Assembly: GCA_910584035.1 (NCBI GenBank)
Contig: CAJTZR010000054.1
Coordinates: 1 to 11,865 of the forward strand
Source of the DNA: an uncultured Christensenella sp.
GTDB lineage: Bacteria; Bacillota; Clostridia; Christensenellales; UBA3700
Length of the DNA stretch: 11,865 bases
Reading direction: 5' to 3'
Position numbers and translations under genes: made by a program. Of this stretch, positions 1 through 7,650 are shown piece by piece (within the stretch, counting starts at the first letter, position 1; every line of letters begins with the position of its first letter). The notes under the pieces are model-generated. The model saw nothing but the letters and a program-made list of their open reading frames with translations. It did no database searches and was not told the DNA's origin.

Positions 1-3000
1 CAGTCAAACTATTTTCTGCAAGAGTAGTAGAGTAAGTGTATTCAGACGCAACATTATTGTTGATAACCAAAATATTGTTGTTCTTTCCCATCTCTTTGTT
101 TCCGTCTTTATCTACAACGCTATTCATAATTTCATCTAATGTTGTAGGTAAAATTGGCTCATCACCCTCACCATTTAGACCTTTACCAAACCAGTTACGA
201 TTGCTATGGTTACGATTGTATACACCAGCAATAGATTTGCCATCACCAGTAGGTGCATCTGTATCTGCGTGTGAACCAGTCCAACCATCAGCAGAGTCCA
301 AAGTTTCGTCCTCAGAATTTGATGTTACATTGTCAAATGTGATTGTGCTGAATGTTGTTGCAATTTTGTAAGCTTTTTCATTATTATCTATTTTCTCAGC
401 TTCCTCATATTTCTCTTCTGTAAGTTCAATAAGAGTAGGTCTATCAAAGAATACTGTACCAAATGCTTCGCTTTCGTTATCATTATTGCCTAATTTAAGT
501 TCCAAATAAACAGTTGAGTTGTCAAAACCAGCATTAATGAAGAATGTATATTCTCTCCAATCTTGTGTAGGTGCTTGTACCTCTAATGTCTCTAGCACTG
601 TTTTAGAAGAAGACAATAGATTAATTCTTGCAGTAGATGCTTCAGTTGTCCTTGCCCAAACAGATAATTGATAATATTTACCTTTTGATAAGCTAATTGA
701 TGGTGAAGTGAACCCCCAATCTGTGCCTATCTTATTGTTATCAGCTCTTTTTGTACTAATAGCTAAAACATTTGTGTTGCCATCTTTTATGCCAGTAGGT
801 AGACCATCTGTAATATCACCAGTTACATCTAAGAATGATTTTTGTTGACTATTATTTACATTAAATACGCCCGCATAAAGATTTTTTAACACATCTTTGC
901 TTGATGTTGTCCAGTTTTGTGGTAAGCCGAATATACCTTTTGGATTGCCACTGCCGTCTTCTTTATCTAAAAATGCTTCCTCGTCAAACTTTCTGTCTGC
1001 CTCATTAGTGTCGTCTTTGTGTTCGCTCTCGTATTGAGTTTTTGTAGCAGAAACATCAATTTGATTGAAGTTTGCATTTGTAATAGTTGTATCATTTTCC
1101 TCTTTGAAAGAGTTTTTCTTTACATATGTGCCAGACTCAGAAGAGTAGTCAGCATAGTGTACTTTATATAGCTCAAAGTCCTTTAATGAAACAGAACCTT
1201 TTACTAGTGTGTCTGGGGTTAGGTTAGTACCGCTACCCATTATTATTTCAAAATATACATAAGTGGTTTTATTTAGTTCACCTTGGAAAAGGAAAGTGAA
1301 TTCAGTATATCCATCCTCATCAATGTTGATTTCGTCAACATTTGCAGAGTTGAATTTTGTTATTGTAGAGTTTGTAACCTCAACATCTTGACGATTGTTG
1401 TCAATACTAGCATTATTCTTTTTATAAAATTTTATGTCAATGCCTTTGTCTTCGTGTATTAAGTCAGTTTTAACTTTAAAAGATAATCTGTAATGGTTAT
1501 TAGCCACAATAGCTATTTTACCATTATAAATAAATCTTGTAATACCATTGTTATCATTTTTTATTGTGATAACACCACCATTGTTATTATCGCTACCATT
1601 GTCTGACTTGTTACCGCGATATCCATCTGGAATACCATCATATTTGCTGTAATAGCCATCTGCATAGTTAGCTTCGTGTGTTGGGTCGATTAGTCCACTA
1701 GTGCCATCAAATTTAATTTCTGAACCGATAGTTGACTCAAGAATTGCAGCACCATTTTTTTCGTCTGTTGTTAAGCTATCAGCATCTACCTCTTGAATTG
1801 AGATTTCGTCAAAGAAAGCTGAACCTAAAACGTTGTTTAAACTATCGCCTTTACCGCCAGTACCCAAGCCAAGTTGTAAATAAATTTCCTTGCTTCTCTT
1901 TTTGTCAGCTTTAACAATAATACTTCTTTGTTCCCATTGACCATTAGTATTTATATTGCTAATAGTTTGGATAGATTCTGCTTTATCTGTAGTTGACTTA
2001 ATCATTAGGTAAGCACCTTTAGTAGTATCCTCAACTTTAGTCAAAATGTTCACAGTTATTTTGTAATACTTATTATCACCACTTGCAATCTTGATTTTGT
2101 TATCAGACCTATAAGCATAAGCAGTTGATTGCTTGTTAGAAATCATAAGCACTTTATTATCTTTATTAATAGCTAACTTTGGTAGGTCAGTTGCAGCTGT
2201 TGGAATATCTCCAAGAGTAATGTCAACAATACCTCTTTCCATATAGTCAGAACCAGTAGGTGCAGTTTCGCCGTCATCACCACTTGATGAAACGCCTGTC
2301 CATTTACGAGCAGTGAATGGATTTTTAGAACCGCTTACATTTATAAATGATGTATCGCCGTAAGTTAAATCATTTACGCCTTTAGTAACATCAGTCTCAC
2401 TAGCATTTTTAAAGTTCTCAAATTTCTTTTCTTTAGTTAAACCGCCGTCTTTGTCGTCAACAACCTCAGTTACAACTACATTATCAAAGAATGCGTAACC
2501 ATTAGATAGTTTATTATCCTTTTTACCATCTTTACCATTTGATAAAACAACATTTAGTGAGTTGCTAGCAGTGTTAGATGTCTTAATCATTGCAGAGTAG
2601 GTAAGCCATTCATCATTAGTATTAATTTCTGGGAATTCAACAAACGCATCGCCACCAATTTTAATGTAAGCACCCCAACCTATCAATTCTGATGTTTTAA
2701 TAGAAACGTCAATTTGATAGTACTTGTTAGCCTCTAAAGTAAAGTTACTTGATGTATACTTGTAAGAGTTATCGGCCTTGTTGTATATCATAAGAATATT
2801 GTTGTCGTTTGTGTTTGGAGCTTTACCAGGATTTTTTAGTCTGCCCCAAGCTTTCTTATTCTTGTCATATACACTTTGTTCAGTGTCAATAACACCAGAT
2901 ACTAAAGCCTTTTCGTCAGTATCAGTCTCATTTCCCGAAGTAGTACTACCAGCACTAGCTGTCCAGCTACCTGGTGTTTTAGGGAAAGTATCAGAAGTAG

Positions 3001-3154
3001 TAACTTCAAAATTACCATTTGAAATTATCTTGCTGGTATCTTTTACCTCGCCTGTTGAATCATTTGGTTTGTCGCACGCAATAAGTGCTGTTAGCATAGT
3101 AACACACAAAACAATTATCAACAGAATAGTTAAAAACTTGTGTTGTTTTTTCAT
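1..3154 (-). CDS. Large multi-module surface lipoprotein, C-terminus cut by window edge
   Basis: An uninterrupted frame gives 1051 codons and is still open at the left edge. The ATG at 3154-3152 follows AAAGGTGG with a 4-base spacer. Residues 1-27 are a lipoprotein signal: a KK N-terminus, a hydrophobic core, then lipobox LIAC with the acylated Cys at 27, followed by a polar Asp/Ser/Thr-rich linker. The rest is about five diverged modules of roughly 200-220 residues: about 44-225, 240-452, 465-664, 690-909, and 918 to the edge. Modules 1 and 4 open with NGNFE / NANFN; modules 1, 2 and 4 show W, then ILMI-NK or VLMISNK, then KYY-hydrophobic strands, and close with FFDNV / FFDEI / FFDRP. That pattern (NGNFE to FFDNV) is typical of CBM4/9-like galactose-binding beta-sandwiches. 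Inference: a membrane-anchored protein binding glycans or another surface ligand. No catalytic domain is visible, though one could lie beyond the edge. The family assignment is moderate; lipoprotein and modular structure are firm. Confidence 0.88.
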   Translation of the reverse strand, partial: MKKQHKFLTILLIIVLCVTMLTALIACDKPNDSTGEVKDTSKIISNGNFEVTTSDTFPKTPGSWTASAGSTTSGNETDTDEKALVSGVIDTEQSVYDKNKKAWGRLKNPGKAPNTNDNNILMIYNKADNSYKYTSSNFTLEANKYYQIDVSIKTSELIGWGAYIKIGGDAFVEFPEINTNDEWLTYSAMIKTSNTASNSLNVVLSNGKDGKKDNKLSNGYAFFDNVVVTEVVDDKDGGLTKEKKFENFKNASETDVTKGVNDLTYGDTSFINVSGSKNPFTARKWTGVSSSGDDGETAPTGSDYMERGIVDITLGDIPTAATDLPKLAINKDNKVLMISNKQSTAYAYRSDNKIKIASGDNKYYKITVNILTKVEDTTKGAYLMIKSTTDKAESIQTISNINTNGQWEQRSIIVKADKKRSKEIYLQLGLGTGGKGDSLNNVLGSAFFDEISIQEVDADSLTTDEKNGAAILESTIGSEIKFDGTSGLIDPTHEANYADGYYSKYDGIPDGYRGNKSDNGSDNNNGGVITIKNDNNGITRFIYNGKIAIVANNHYRLSFKVKTDLIHEDKGIDIKFYKKNNASIDNNRQDVEVTNSTITKFNSANVDEINIDEDGYTEFTFLFQGELNKTTYVYFEIIMGSGTNLTPDTLVKGSVSLKDFELYKVHYADYSSESGTYVKKNSFKEENDTTITNANFNQIDVSATKTQYESEHKDDTNEADRKFDEEAFLDKEDGSGNPKGIFGLPQNWTTSSKDVLKNLYAGVFNVNNSQQKSFLDVTGDITDGLPTGIKDGNTNVLAISTKRADNNKIGTDWGFTSPSISLSKGKYYQLSVWARTTEASTARINLLSSSKTVLETLEVQAPTQDWREYTFFINAGFDNSTVYLELKLGNNDNESEAFGTVFFDRPTLIELTEEKYEEAEKIDNNEKAYKIATTFSTITFDNVTSNSEDETLDSADGWTGSHADTDAPTGDGKSIAGVYNRNHSNRNWFGKGLNGEGDEPILPTTLDEIMNSVVDKDGNKEMGKNNNILVINNNVASEYTYSTTLAENSLT

Positions 3155-3212
3155 TTTACCACCTTTGTATATATATTACATATATTAATTAATAATAAAT
3201 TAATCGCTTATT

Positions 3213-3241
3213 ATTATATACTATTATTAAAAATAAAGCAA
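3213..3241 (-). promoter_or_regulatory. Sigma-A-type promoter for the large lipoprotein gene
   Basis: Read on the minus strand, TTGCTT (3241-3236) is followed by a 17-base spacer and a perfect TATAAT (3218-3213). Transcription would start near 3206, giving a leader of about 50 bases before the ATG at 3154. The -35 is weak, the -10 and spacing ideal. Confidence 0.6.
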
Positions 3242-3385
3242 TAGTTTATAAGCATTTTTTTAATTTTTTACAATTTATACCATTTTTTAGTTTTTGCTAT
3301 CAATATTAAAAGTAACAATGTGGAATAAACTTCAAACTTATTATCTCACTAATTTAATGAGCTAAATGTCTTTTAATGCCGATTT

Positions 3386-3416
3386 TTGACGTGTTTTATA
3401 CAAAAATTAATTATAA
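3386..3416 (+). promoter_or_regulatory. Possible promoter for the first TSUP half gene
   Basis: TTGACG at 3386-3391 is a good -35. The best -10 candidates are AATTAT (3409-3414, 17-base spacing) or TTATAA (3411-3416, 19-base spacing). The start would fall about 40 bases before the ATG at 3465. The -10 choice is uncertain in such AT-rich DNA. Confidence 0.35.
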
Positions 3417-3464
3417 AATCAATTAATAGCGGATAAAATTAATTGAAATTCACATATTAAATGT

Positions 3465-3851
3465 ATGAGAGTTGAAAAGAAAATCAAAAAATCAAATAAG
3501 CTAAAAAATATCCTTATTGCAATTGCAAGTAGCTTTGTTGGAATGATTAACGGACTTCTAGGTGCTGGAGGTGGTTCATTAGTTGTGCCACTGTATGAGA
3601 GTGGAATGAATTTGGAAGCAAAAAAAGCACACGCAACCGCTATTGCAACAATGTTACCAATATGTATTGTTAGTGGAATAATTTATTTGGTAGGTGGTAA
3701 GTTTGATTATGTCAGTGGAAGCGTAGTTACAGCTGGAGTTATTTTGGGTGGAGTATTAGGTTCAATGTTGCTCAAAGTTGTTAAGAATGATTTGCTGTCA
3801 CTAGTTTTTTATTTTCTAATGATATATGCTGGGATAAAAATGCTTTTTTAA
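3465..3851 (+). CDS. TSUP (TauE/SafE-type) permease, first half-length subunit
   Basis: A 128-residue membrane protein corresponding to one half of a TauE/SafE (TSUP) transporter; full-length members are about 250 residues made of two homologous halves. A basic N-terminus (about residues 1-14) is followed by a first helix containing GLLGAGGGSLVVP (30-42), then KKAHATAIATMLP (53-65), a glycine-rich helix GGVLGSMLL (95-103) and a final helix ending IKMLF. These are the family's recurrent half-motifs. Members move sulfite, sulfoacetate or other small organosulfur anions, but the substrate cannot be read here. The protein ends cleanly at a natural half boundary, so it looks like a genuine half-size subunit rather than a truncation. 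The second half lies downstream at 4709, and the two probably assemble together. No clear Shine-Dalgarno precedes the ATG; an ATG four bases upstream stops after four codons, so 3465 is the only sensible start. Confidence 0.85.
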   Translation: MRVEKKIKKSNKLKNILIAIASSFVGMINGLLGAGGGSLVVPLYESGMNLEAKKAHATAIATMLPICIVSGIIYLVGGKFDYVSGSVVTAGVILGGVLGSMLLKVVKNDLLSLVFYFLMIYAGIKMLF

Positions 3852-3928
3852 AAATCAATAATTAAAAGTATTAGCATTTTATGAAATTTTGTTTTATAAG
3901 TTTAACAAATAGAAATTATGAGTCATTA

Positions 3929-3948
3929 AATTTGAGAGAACTCAAATT
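3929..3948 (+). repeat. Perfect 8-bp hairpin after the first TSUP gene
   Basis: AATTTGAG and CTCAAATT flank a four-base AGAA loop, 77 bases after the TSUP stop. There is no T-run after it, so it is not a classical terminator; it could protect an mRNA end or be chance. Confidence 0.4.
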
Positions 3949-4590
3949 CAAACAAAAGTTACCGCTTTTTGCTTGATAAATCTAGCTGACATTATTTGAA
4001 TAAATATCAGCTGCTGCAAAATGTGGCTTTGCGTTGCGACAATTTCACGTAATTTAAAATAGAGCGAATATTTTAATGAGCAAAATATATTCTATAATTT
4101 TTGCACTATAGAGTGTCCTCTTGTTGAACATACTATTTGTCTCTTATAAATTATCATTACTTTTTGTAATTTGCAAACAAAACTGGGCTATTCCATTCAA
4201 TTACATTATCCATATTCAAAATATGACAATTTTGTAATAATATAATGTGTTTGATTACTAAAGATTTTTTTAATAAGTATATATTGCAATACAATCTATT
4301 GGTTAAAACTGAAAATGTAAGTGAAATCTCATTTTATTGTAAGTACAATTATAAAGAAATGTTTACAAACTGAAATATACAAAGGCAATTTTATTAAATG
4401 GTTATTGATAAATGGGATAAAATCACATTTATAATGGCAAGATTAGTGAAAAAGACTATTAATTAACATATTAGAAATTGCTAAGACTTTTAAAACAAAT
4501 TAGGACTTTTTAAGTTCTTAACAATAATAAGAGAATATATTGCTTTTAAATATTAAATTTGCAAATTTACTATTTTGCAAGATTGGAATA

Positions 4591-4620
4591 TTTAAATTAA
4601 TATGTCAAAAATTCTATAAT
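4591..4620 (+). promoter_or_regulatory. Candidate promoter for the second TSUP half gene
   Basis: TTTAAA (4591-4596), an 18-base spacer and a perfect TATAAT (4615-4620). The transcript would start near 4627, about 80 bases before the ATG at 4709. If real, the second half gene is transcribed separately from the first. The -35 matches 4 of 6 consensus bases. Confidence 0.35.
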
Positions 4621-4708
4621 TGAAATAATTAAAAAAAGATAAATATTGATAAAAAAAATCAATTTGGTTACGATTTTTAGAGGGTTTTATTTATAAAGGA
4701 AGGAAATA

Positions 4709-5152
4709 ATGCAATATTTTTTATATGTACTATTTGGTGTTTTAGGCGGTTTAATTGGTGGTATGGGAATGGGTGGCGGAACAATTTTGATTCCGTTGCT
4801 TACAATTTTTCTTAATATTCCACAGTTGCAAGCACAAACTATCAATTTAATATCATTTATACCAATGGCAGTTGTGTCATTGTTTATTCATATTAAAAAT
4901 AAATTAGTAGATTTTACTGCTTTGCTTAAAGTTTTGCCTTTTGCTTTAGGACTAAGTATATTAAGTTCATTCTTTGCCTTAAAAATTAATAGTGATGTTT
5001 TAAGGACGATTTTTGGCGTGTTTATGCTAATTATTGGTAGTATATTTATGTTAAAGACAATTAAAAACTATCTGACTAAGTACTTGTCAAGCCATAATAA
5101 CAATAGTATAATTAATAAATTAAAAATTTATGTCATAAAAAAGTATAATTAA
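4709..5152 (+). CDS. TSUP (TauE/SafE-type) permease, second half-length subunit
   Basis: A 147-residue membrane protein forming the other TSUP half. AAGGAAGG (4696-4703) sits 5 bases before the ATG, a strong ribosome binding site. The first helix carries GLIGGMGMGGGTILIP (14-29), then QAQTINLISFIPMAVVSLFIHIKN (split around 41-64), a hydrophobic hairpin at about 73-92, LRTIFGVFMLIIG (98-110) and a final short helix. The GMGMGGGTILIP and QTINL...IHIKN signatures differ from those of the 128-residue protein and match the partner subunit of clostridial tandem half-TSUP pairs, which are normally adjacent. Here 857 bases intervene. The last 30 residues or so are a polar, Asn- and Lys-rich tail beyond the usual half-TSUP end. 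Substrate is unknown; sulfur oxyanion export is the family default. Confidence 0.85.
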   Translation: MQYFLYVLFGVLGGLIGGMGMGGGTILIPLLTIFLNIPQLQAQTINLISFIPMAVVSLFIHIKNKLVDFTALLKVLPFALGLSILSSFFALKINSDVLRTIFGVFMLIIGSIFMLKTIKNYLTKYLSSHNNNSIINKLKIYVIKKYN

Positions 5153-5167
5153 TGTAAAATTTTTGTA

Positions 5168-5230
5168 TTTAGTATAGATTTTTATTTTAATATGTGTTAC
5201 AATATACACATAATAGATTATTATACTAAA
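5168..5230 (+). terminator. Nested inverted repeats after the second TSUP gene, possible weak terminator
   Basis: Outer arms TTTAGTATA (5168-5176) and TATACTAAA (5222-5230) are perfect over 9 bases. Inside them, TATGTGT (5191-5197) and ACACATA (5206-5212) form a 7-bp hairpin with an 8-base loop. The sequence then runs into ATATTTGTTTTT. It lies 16 bases after the stop codon, so it may end the TSUP transcript, but the stem is A-T rich; an operator for the next gene is the alternative. Confidence 0.4.
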
Positions 5231-5329
5231 ATATTTGTTTTTAACTGCTTATTTTTATAAAAAATTTACGCAATTAAAGCAAATGATGTTATTAATTGCA
5301 ATAAATTTTTTAAATATGCAAAAGACAAA

Positions 5330-5358
5330 TTGACGTCAAGTAGCAATTATAGCATACT
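5330..5358 (+). promoter_or_regulatory. Possible promoter with palindromic TTGACGTCAA for the Ppx/GppA gene
   Basis: TTGACG (5330-5335), a 17-base spacer and CATACT (5353-5358). The -35 lies in a perfect 10-base palindrome, TTGACGTCAA (5330-5339). Transcription would begin close to the Shine-Dalgarno at 5366, leaving almost no leader, which lowers confidence. Confidence 0.35.
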
Positions 5359-5375
5359 TAATGCGAAGGAGTTTT

Positions 5376-6890
5376 ATGGAGAAAATCGGTATTATTGACC
5401 TTGGTTCAAATTCTGCAAGACTGGTTCTAGTAAATGTGCACGAAGGTGGATACTTTGCTGTATTTGATGAATTGAAAGAGTCTGTTAGACTTGCTCAAGG
5501 TGTAGATGAGGAAGGCGTTTTAAGTCCAGCTCGTGTTGAGCAAACAATTAAAACACTAAAAATGTTTAGGCGTCTTTGCGATTCAAATAAAGTAAGCCAT
5601 ATTTATGCTTATGCAACAGCTGCGGTTAGGAATGCCAAAAATCAATCTAGCTTTTTGGCTGAGGTTCAATTAAAATGTGGTTTTAAACTTGAGATTTTAG
5701 ATGACGAACAAGAAGCACAAATGGTATACCAAGGTGTAATCAATAGTATGGATATACCACGTGGTTTGATAATGGATATTGGTGGTGGTAGCACACAATT
5801 TATTTACTACAACCGCAAAAATATTTTAGGTCACGCAACTGTTCCATATGGTGCTGTTACTTTGACTGAAAAGTTTAGAACTGTTACATACAGACCTCAA
5901 GAACGTGCTGAAAGGATAAAACAATTCTTTTTGGAAGAGCTTGATAAAATTGACTTTTTAAAGAATATGGAGCCAGATGTCAAATTTATTGGTGTAGGTG
6001 GTTCATTCCGTAATGTTGGTAAAATTAGTAGAATGATTAGGAAATACCCTCTTAATATGTTACATAACTATGTTGTACCAAGTACGGAGTTTACAAGTAT
6101 TTACAACAACATTAAATCGCTTGATTTAGATAAAACAATGAAAATAAAAGGTTTATCTAGTGTGAGAGCGGATATATTCCCATCAGCATTGGCAGCAGTT
6201 AGTGCGGTATTTGAAAAGTTGGAGTTTAGTGATGTTGTAATATCTGGTTGTGGTTTGCGTGAGGGTGCTATGTTTAAAATTGCAGTGCCTTCAACAAATG
6301 ATAAGCCTATCAGTGATGTGTTAGGACATAGTTTGTACACTACATTGAATTTTTATCAAGAAAATATTGGACACGCTGAACAAGTTTATAACTTATCAGT
6401 TCAATTGTTTAAGCAATTAAGAGTTTTGCACAAGTTGCCACGTTCTTATGTTAAAGTTTTGAGAGTTGCAGCAATGTTGCACGATACTGGTAATAAAATC
6501 AAATATTATGACCATCATAAACATAGTGCGTACATTATTTTGCATAGTAACTTATATGGCATATCTCATAAAGATTTGGTAATGAGTGCAATGGTTGCAA
6601 GTATGCATAGGAAAGGCGAATTAGATGCAAGCGTGTTTATGCGTTATAGAGATATGATTACAGAAGAAGATTTGTACGCAGTTCTAAAACTTGGCGTAAT
6701 TGTAAGAATTGCAGAATCTTTGGATAGGTCAATGGATAGCGTAATCAAAGAAATTAATTGTGACGTGTTAGGTGATAGCGTTATTATGAAAACCGAAACA
6801 GTAGGCGATTGTTCTTTAGAAATCAAAAATGCTTTAGCTGCTACTGCGGAATTTAAAAAGCATTTTAATAAAAACTTGCAAATACTTTAA
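5376..6890 (+). CDS. ppx: Ppx/GppA-family exopolyphosphatase / pppGpp phosphatase with C-terminal HD domain
   Basis: A 504-residue cytoplasmic enzyme of the ASKHA phosphatase superfamily, releasing phosphate from polyphosphate ends or from pppGpp. The first ATP-like phosphate loop is IDLGSNSARL (7-16); YATAAVRNAKN (79-89), DDEQEAQMVYQG (109-120, with the catalytic-type Glu), DIGGGST (134-140), GVGGSFRNVG (206-215) and ISGCGLREG (289-297) follow in family order. From about 330 comes the helical HD-type domain: H333, LHDTG (368-372), HHKH (380-383), HRK (411-413) and RIAESLDRS (444-452). Both domains and the 504-residue length match the two-domain Ppx/GppA class. After GGGST the usual Glu is Gln141. 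An in-frame ATG 15 bases upstream exists, but AAGGAG (5366-5371) sits inside those codons and serves the ATG at 5376. No polyphosphate kinase gene is visible nearby. Polyphosphatase versus pppGpp hydrolase cannot be settled from sequence. Confidence 0.92.
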   Translation: MEKIGIIDLGSNSARLVLVNVHEGGYFAVFDELKESVRLAQGVDEEGVLSPARVEQTIKTLKMFRRLCDSNKVSHIYAYATAAVRNAKNQSSFLAEVQLKCGFKLEILDDEQEAQMVYQGVINSMDIPRGLIMDIGGGSTQFIYYNRKNILGHATVPYGAVTLTEKFRTVTYRPQERAERIKQFFLEELDKIDFLKNMEPDVKFIGVGGSFRNVGKISRMIRKYPLNMLHNYVVPSTEFTSIYNNIKSLDLDKTMKIKGLSSVRADIFPSALAAVSAVFEKLEFSDVVISGCGLREGAMFKIAVPSTNDKPISDVLGHSLYTTLNFYQENIGHAEQVYNLSVQLFKQLRVLHKLPRSYVKVLRVAAMLHDTGNKIKYYDHHKHSAYIILHSNLYGISHKDLVMSAMVASMHRKGELDASVFMRYRDMITEEDLYAVLKLGVIVRIAESLDRSMDSVIKEINCDVLGDSVIMKTETVGDCSLEIKNALAATAEFKKHFNKNLQIL

Positions 6891-6933
6891 TAAATTTGAT
6901 ATTCAAACGAGATGTACTTGCGTTATCAATTTA

Positions 6934-7006
6934 AAATTTTAATTTTAGTTAAAATTTACTCTTAAAAGTATTATAGTTCATTTAAATTTGAATTTTTCAA
7001 ATTTAA
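6934..7006 (+). repeat. Two AT-rich hairpins after the Ppx/GppA gene
   Basis: AAATTTTAA/TTAAAATTT (6934-6942 and 6949-6957, loop TTTTAG) and TTAAATTTGAA/TTCAAATTTAA (6982-6992 and 6996-7006, loop TTT) are perfect 9- and 11-bp stems. They lie between the stop codon and the strong terminator at 7030. The first resembles the hairpin at 8032-8057. Confidence 0.5.
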
Positions 7007-7029
7007 TGATACATTAATGACAATAATCA

Positions 7030-7062
7030 AAATCCCTCATTTGTGAGGGATTTGTTTTTTTT
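7030..7062 (+). terminator. Rho-independent terminator of the Ppx/GppA gene
   Basis: A perfect 10-bp stem AAATCCCTCA / TGAGGGATTT (7030-7039 and 7044-7053) with a TTTG loop, followed by G and eight T residues (7055-7062). It is about 140 bases after the stop codon at 6890 and points the same way. Confidence 0.92.
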
Positions 7063-7239
7063 AATAATCATCAGTTATTGCTGGTCAAGAGAAAAAGTTC
7101 AAGTTATAAAGATTGAAAAATATAAACAAATAAAAAGTTTGTTACTAACTATAACTATAAAAATAATATGTAGTATTGTTTGTGAAACACGACATGTATT
7201 ACAAAGACGAACAAAATAATTATTGTGGTTAGTTTTATC

Positions 7240-7258
7240 TTTACAAATGATTTGTAAA
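7240..7258. promoter_or_regulatory. 19-bp palindrome TTTACAAAT-G-ATTTGTAAA
   Basis: Two perfect 9-base arms around a single central G, with a central AAT-N-ATT core. The geometry is like the 7-1-7 boxes of Fur-family repressors, although it is not a textbook Fur, PerR or Zur site. The nearest candidate promoter is 260 bases downstream, so no target gene is evident. A short RNA hairpin is unlikely because the loop would be too small without opening the arms. Confidence 0.45.
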
Positions 7259-7520
7259 AACTTGCATAAATATTTTGAATATTCAATTTATTCTTGATAA
7301 CTTTATGACTGCGTTCCTAAATTGATTTTTAATTTTTCTTAAATTAAAAAGTAGAGTAGTAATGTGTGGTATATTGGTTAAGGTTTGTTATATTTTTACA
7401 TATTTGGTTTTGTAAAGAAAATTGCGTGTGATTAAATGTTGTTTTGATTTTTTAAATTGAGAAAATCGCAATTGTTAAATAGTTATTAACATAAGATAAA
7501 TATATGCAAATATTATCATA

Positions 7521-7529
7521 TGATATAAT
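7521..7529 (+). promoter_or_regulatory. Extended -10 promoter TGATATAAT
   Basis: A perfect extended -10 element (TG-N-TATAAT). No -35 match lies upstream, as is usual for extended -10 promoters; the 12-mer at 7502-7513 sits in that place. Transcription would start near 7536, in a region with no protein gene. Confidence 0.4.
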
Positions 7530-7535
7530 GTTAGA

Positions 7536-7650
7536 ATTTAACTAATTTAACAAGTGTTTATCCACGTTATGTAGATAAATGTATGCTTATCTAATTATAT
7601 GAACATTTATAAAAATAATAAAAAAATAGGGACATATGTCCCTTTTTTCT
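7536..7650 (+). ncRNA. Candidate small RNA of about 110 nt
   Basis: The unit runs from the extended -10 promoter at 7521-7529 to the strong terminator at 7629-7650. No plausible reading frame lies inside. Within it, TTTATC (7557-7562) can pair with GATAAA (7574-7579, helped by inner AC/GT), and GATAA (7574-7578) can instead pair with TTATC (7587-7591), giving two mutually exclusive hairpins. Promoter, length and terminator are what a bacterial sRNA would show, but I recognise no known family, and in AT-rich DNA each short pairing may be chance. Confidence 0.3.
7620..7650. terminator. Bidirectional-looking terminator GGGACATATGTCCC
   Basis: The 14-base palindrome at 7629-7642 folds to a GGGAC/GTCCC stem with an ATAT loop. 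It is preceded by seven A residues (7620-7626) and followed by six T residues (7643-7648), so it can stop transcription from both sides. On the plus strand it would end the candidate small RNA. On the minus strand it could end the glycosylase operon, 480 bases beyond that operon's last stop codon. Confidence 0.75.

Larger units (their letters stand above)
3852..4708 (+). other. 857-base gap between the two TSUP half genes, no gene seen
   Basis: No open frame of useful length is present on either strand, and there is no tRNA-like stretch. It holds a perfect 8-bp hairpin (3929-3948), a longer imperfect inverted repeat with AGCTGA/TCAGCT ends (3984-4012), a small palindrome ATTGTA-AG-TACAAT (4336-4349) and a candidate promoter (4591-4620). 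Bases about 3960-4080 are less AT-rich than the surroundings and could be the remnant of a lost gene, but no frame there reads as a known protein. Confidence 0.5.

Noticed and set aside
1..3154. Mycoplasma-type code (TGA as tryptophan), considered because of the low G+C
   Set aside because: Tryptophans in conserved positions are TGG and no in-frame TGA is needed in any gene.
2778..3188. A 136-codon plus-strand frame opposite the lipoprotein start
   Set aside because: It lies antisense to a clean 1051-codon frame with signal peptide and ribosome binding site. Its apparent hydrophobicity is the mirror of the other strand.
3984..4012. Inverted repeat with AGCTGA/TCAGCT ends as a mobile-element end
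   Set aside because: There is only one copy, no transposase, no target duplication, and the stem is interrupted by a mismatch.
5361..5375. Upstream in-frame ATG for the Ppx/GppA gene
   Set aside because: The AAGGAG ribosome binding site lies inside those five codons, correctly spaced for the ATG at 5376, where the family's N-terminus also begins.
3862..6973. Shared 12-mer TTAAAAGTATTA after two different genes (3862-3873 and 6962-6973)
   Set aside because: It has only one G/C base, no matching flanks, and two copies are plausible by chance at this base composition.
7558..7566. DnaA-box-like TTATCCACG, suggesting a replication origin
   Set aside because: A single near-match with no cluster of boxes and no dnaA or dnaN nearby is expected by chance in AT-rich DNA.
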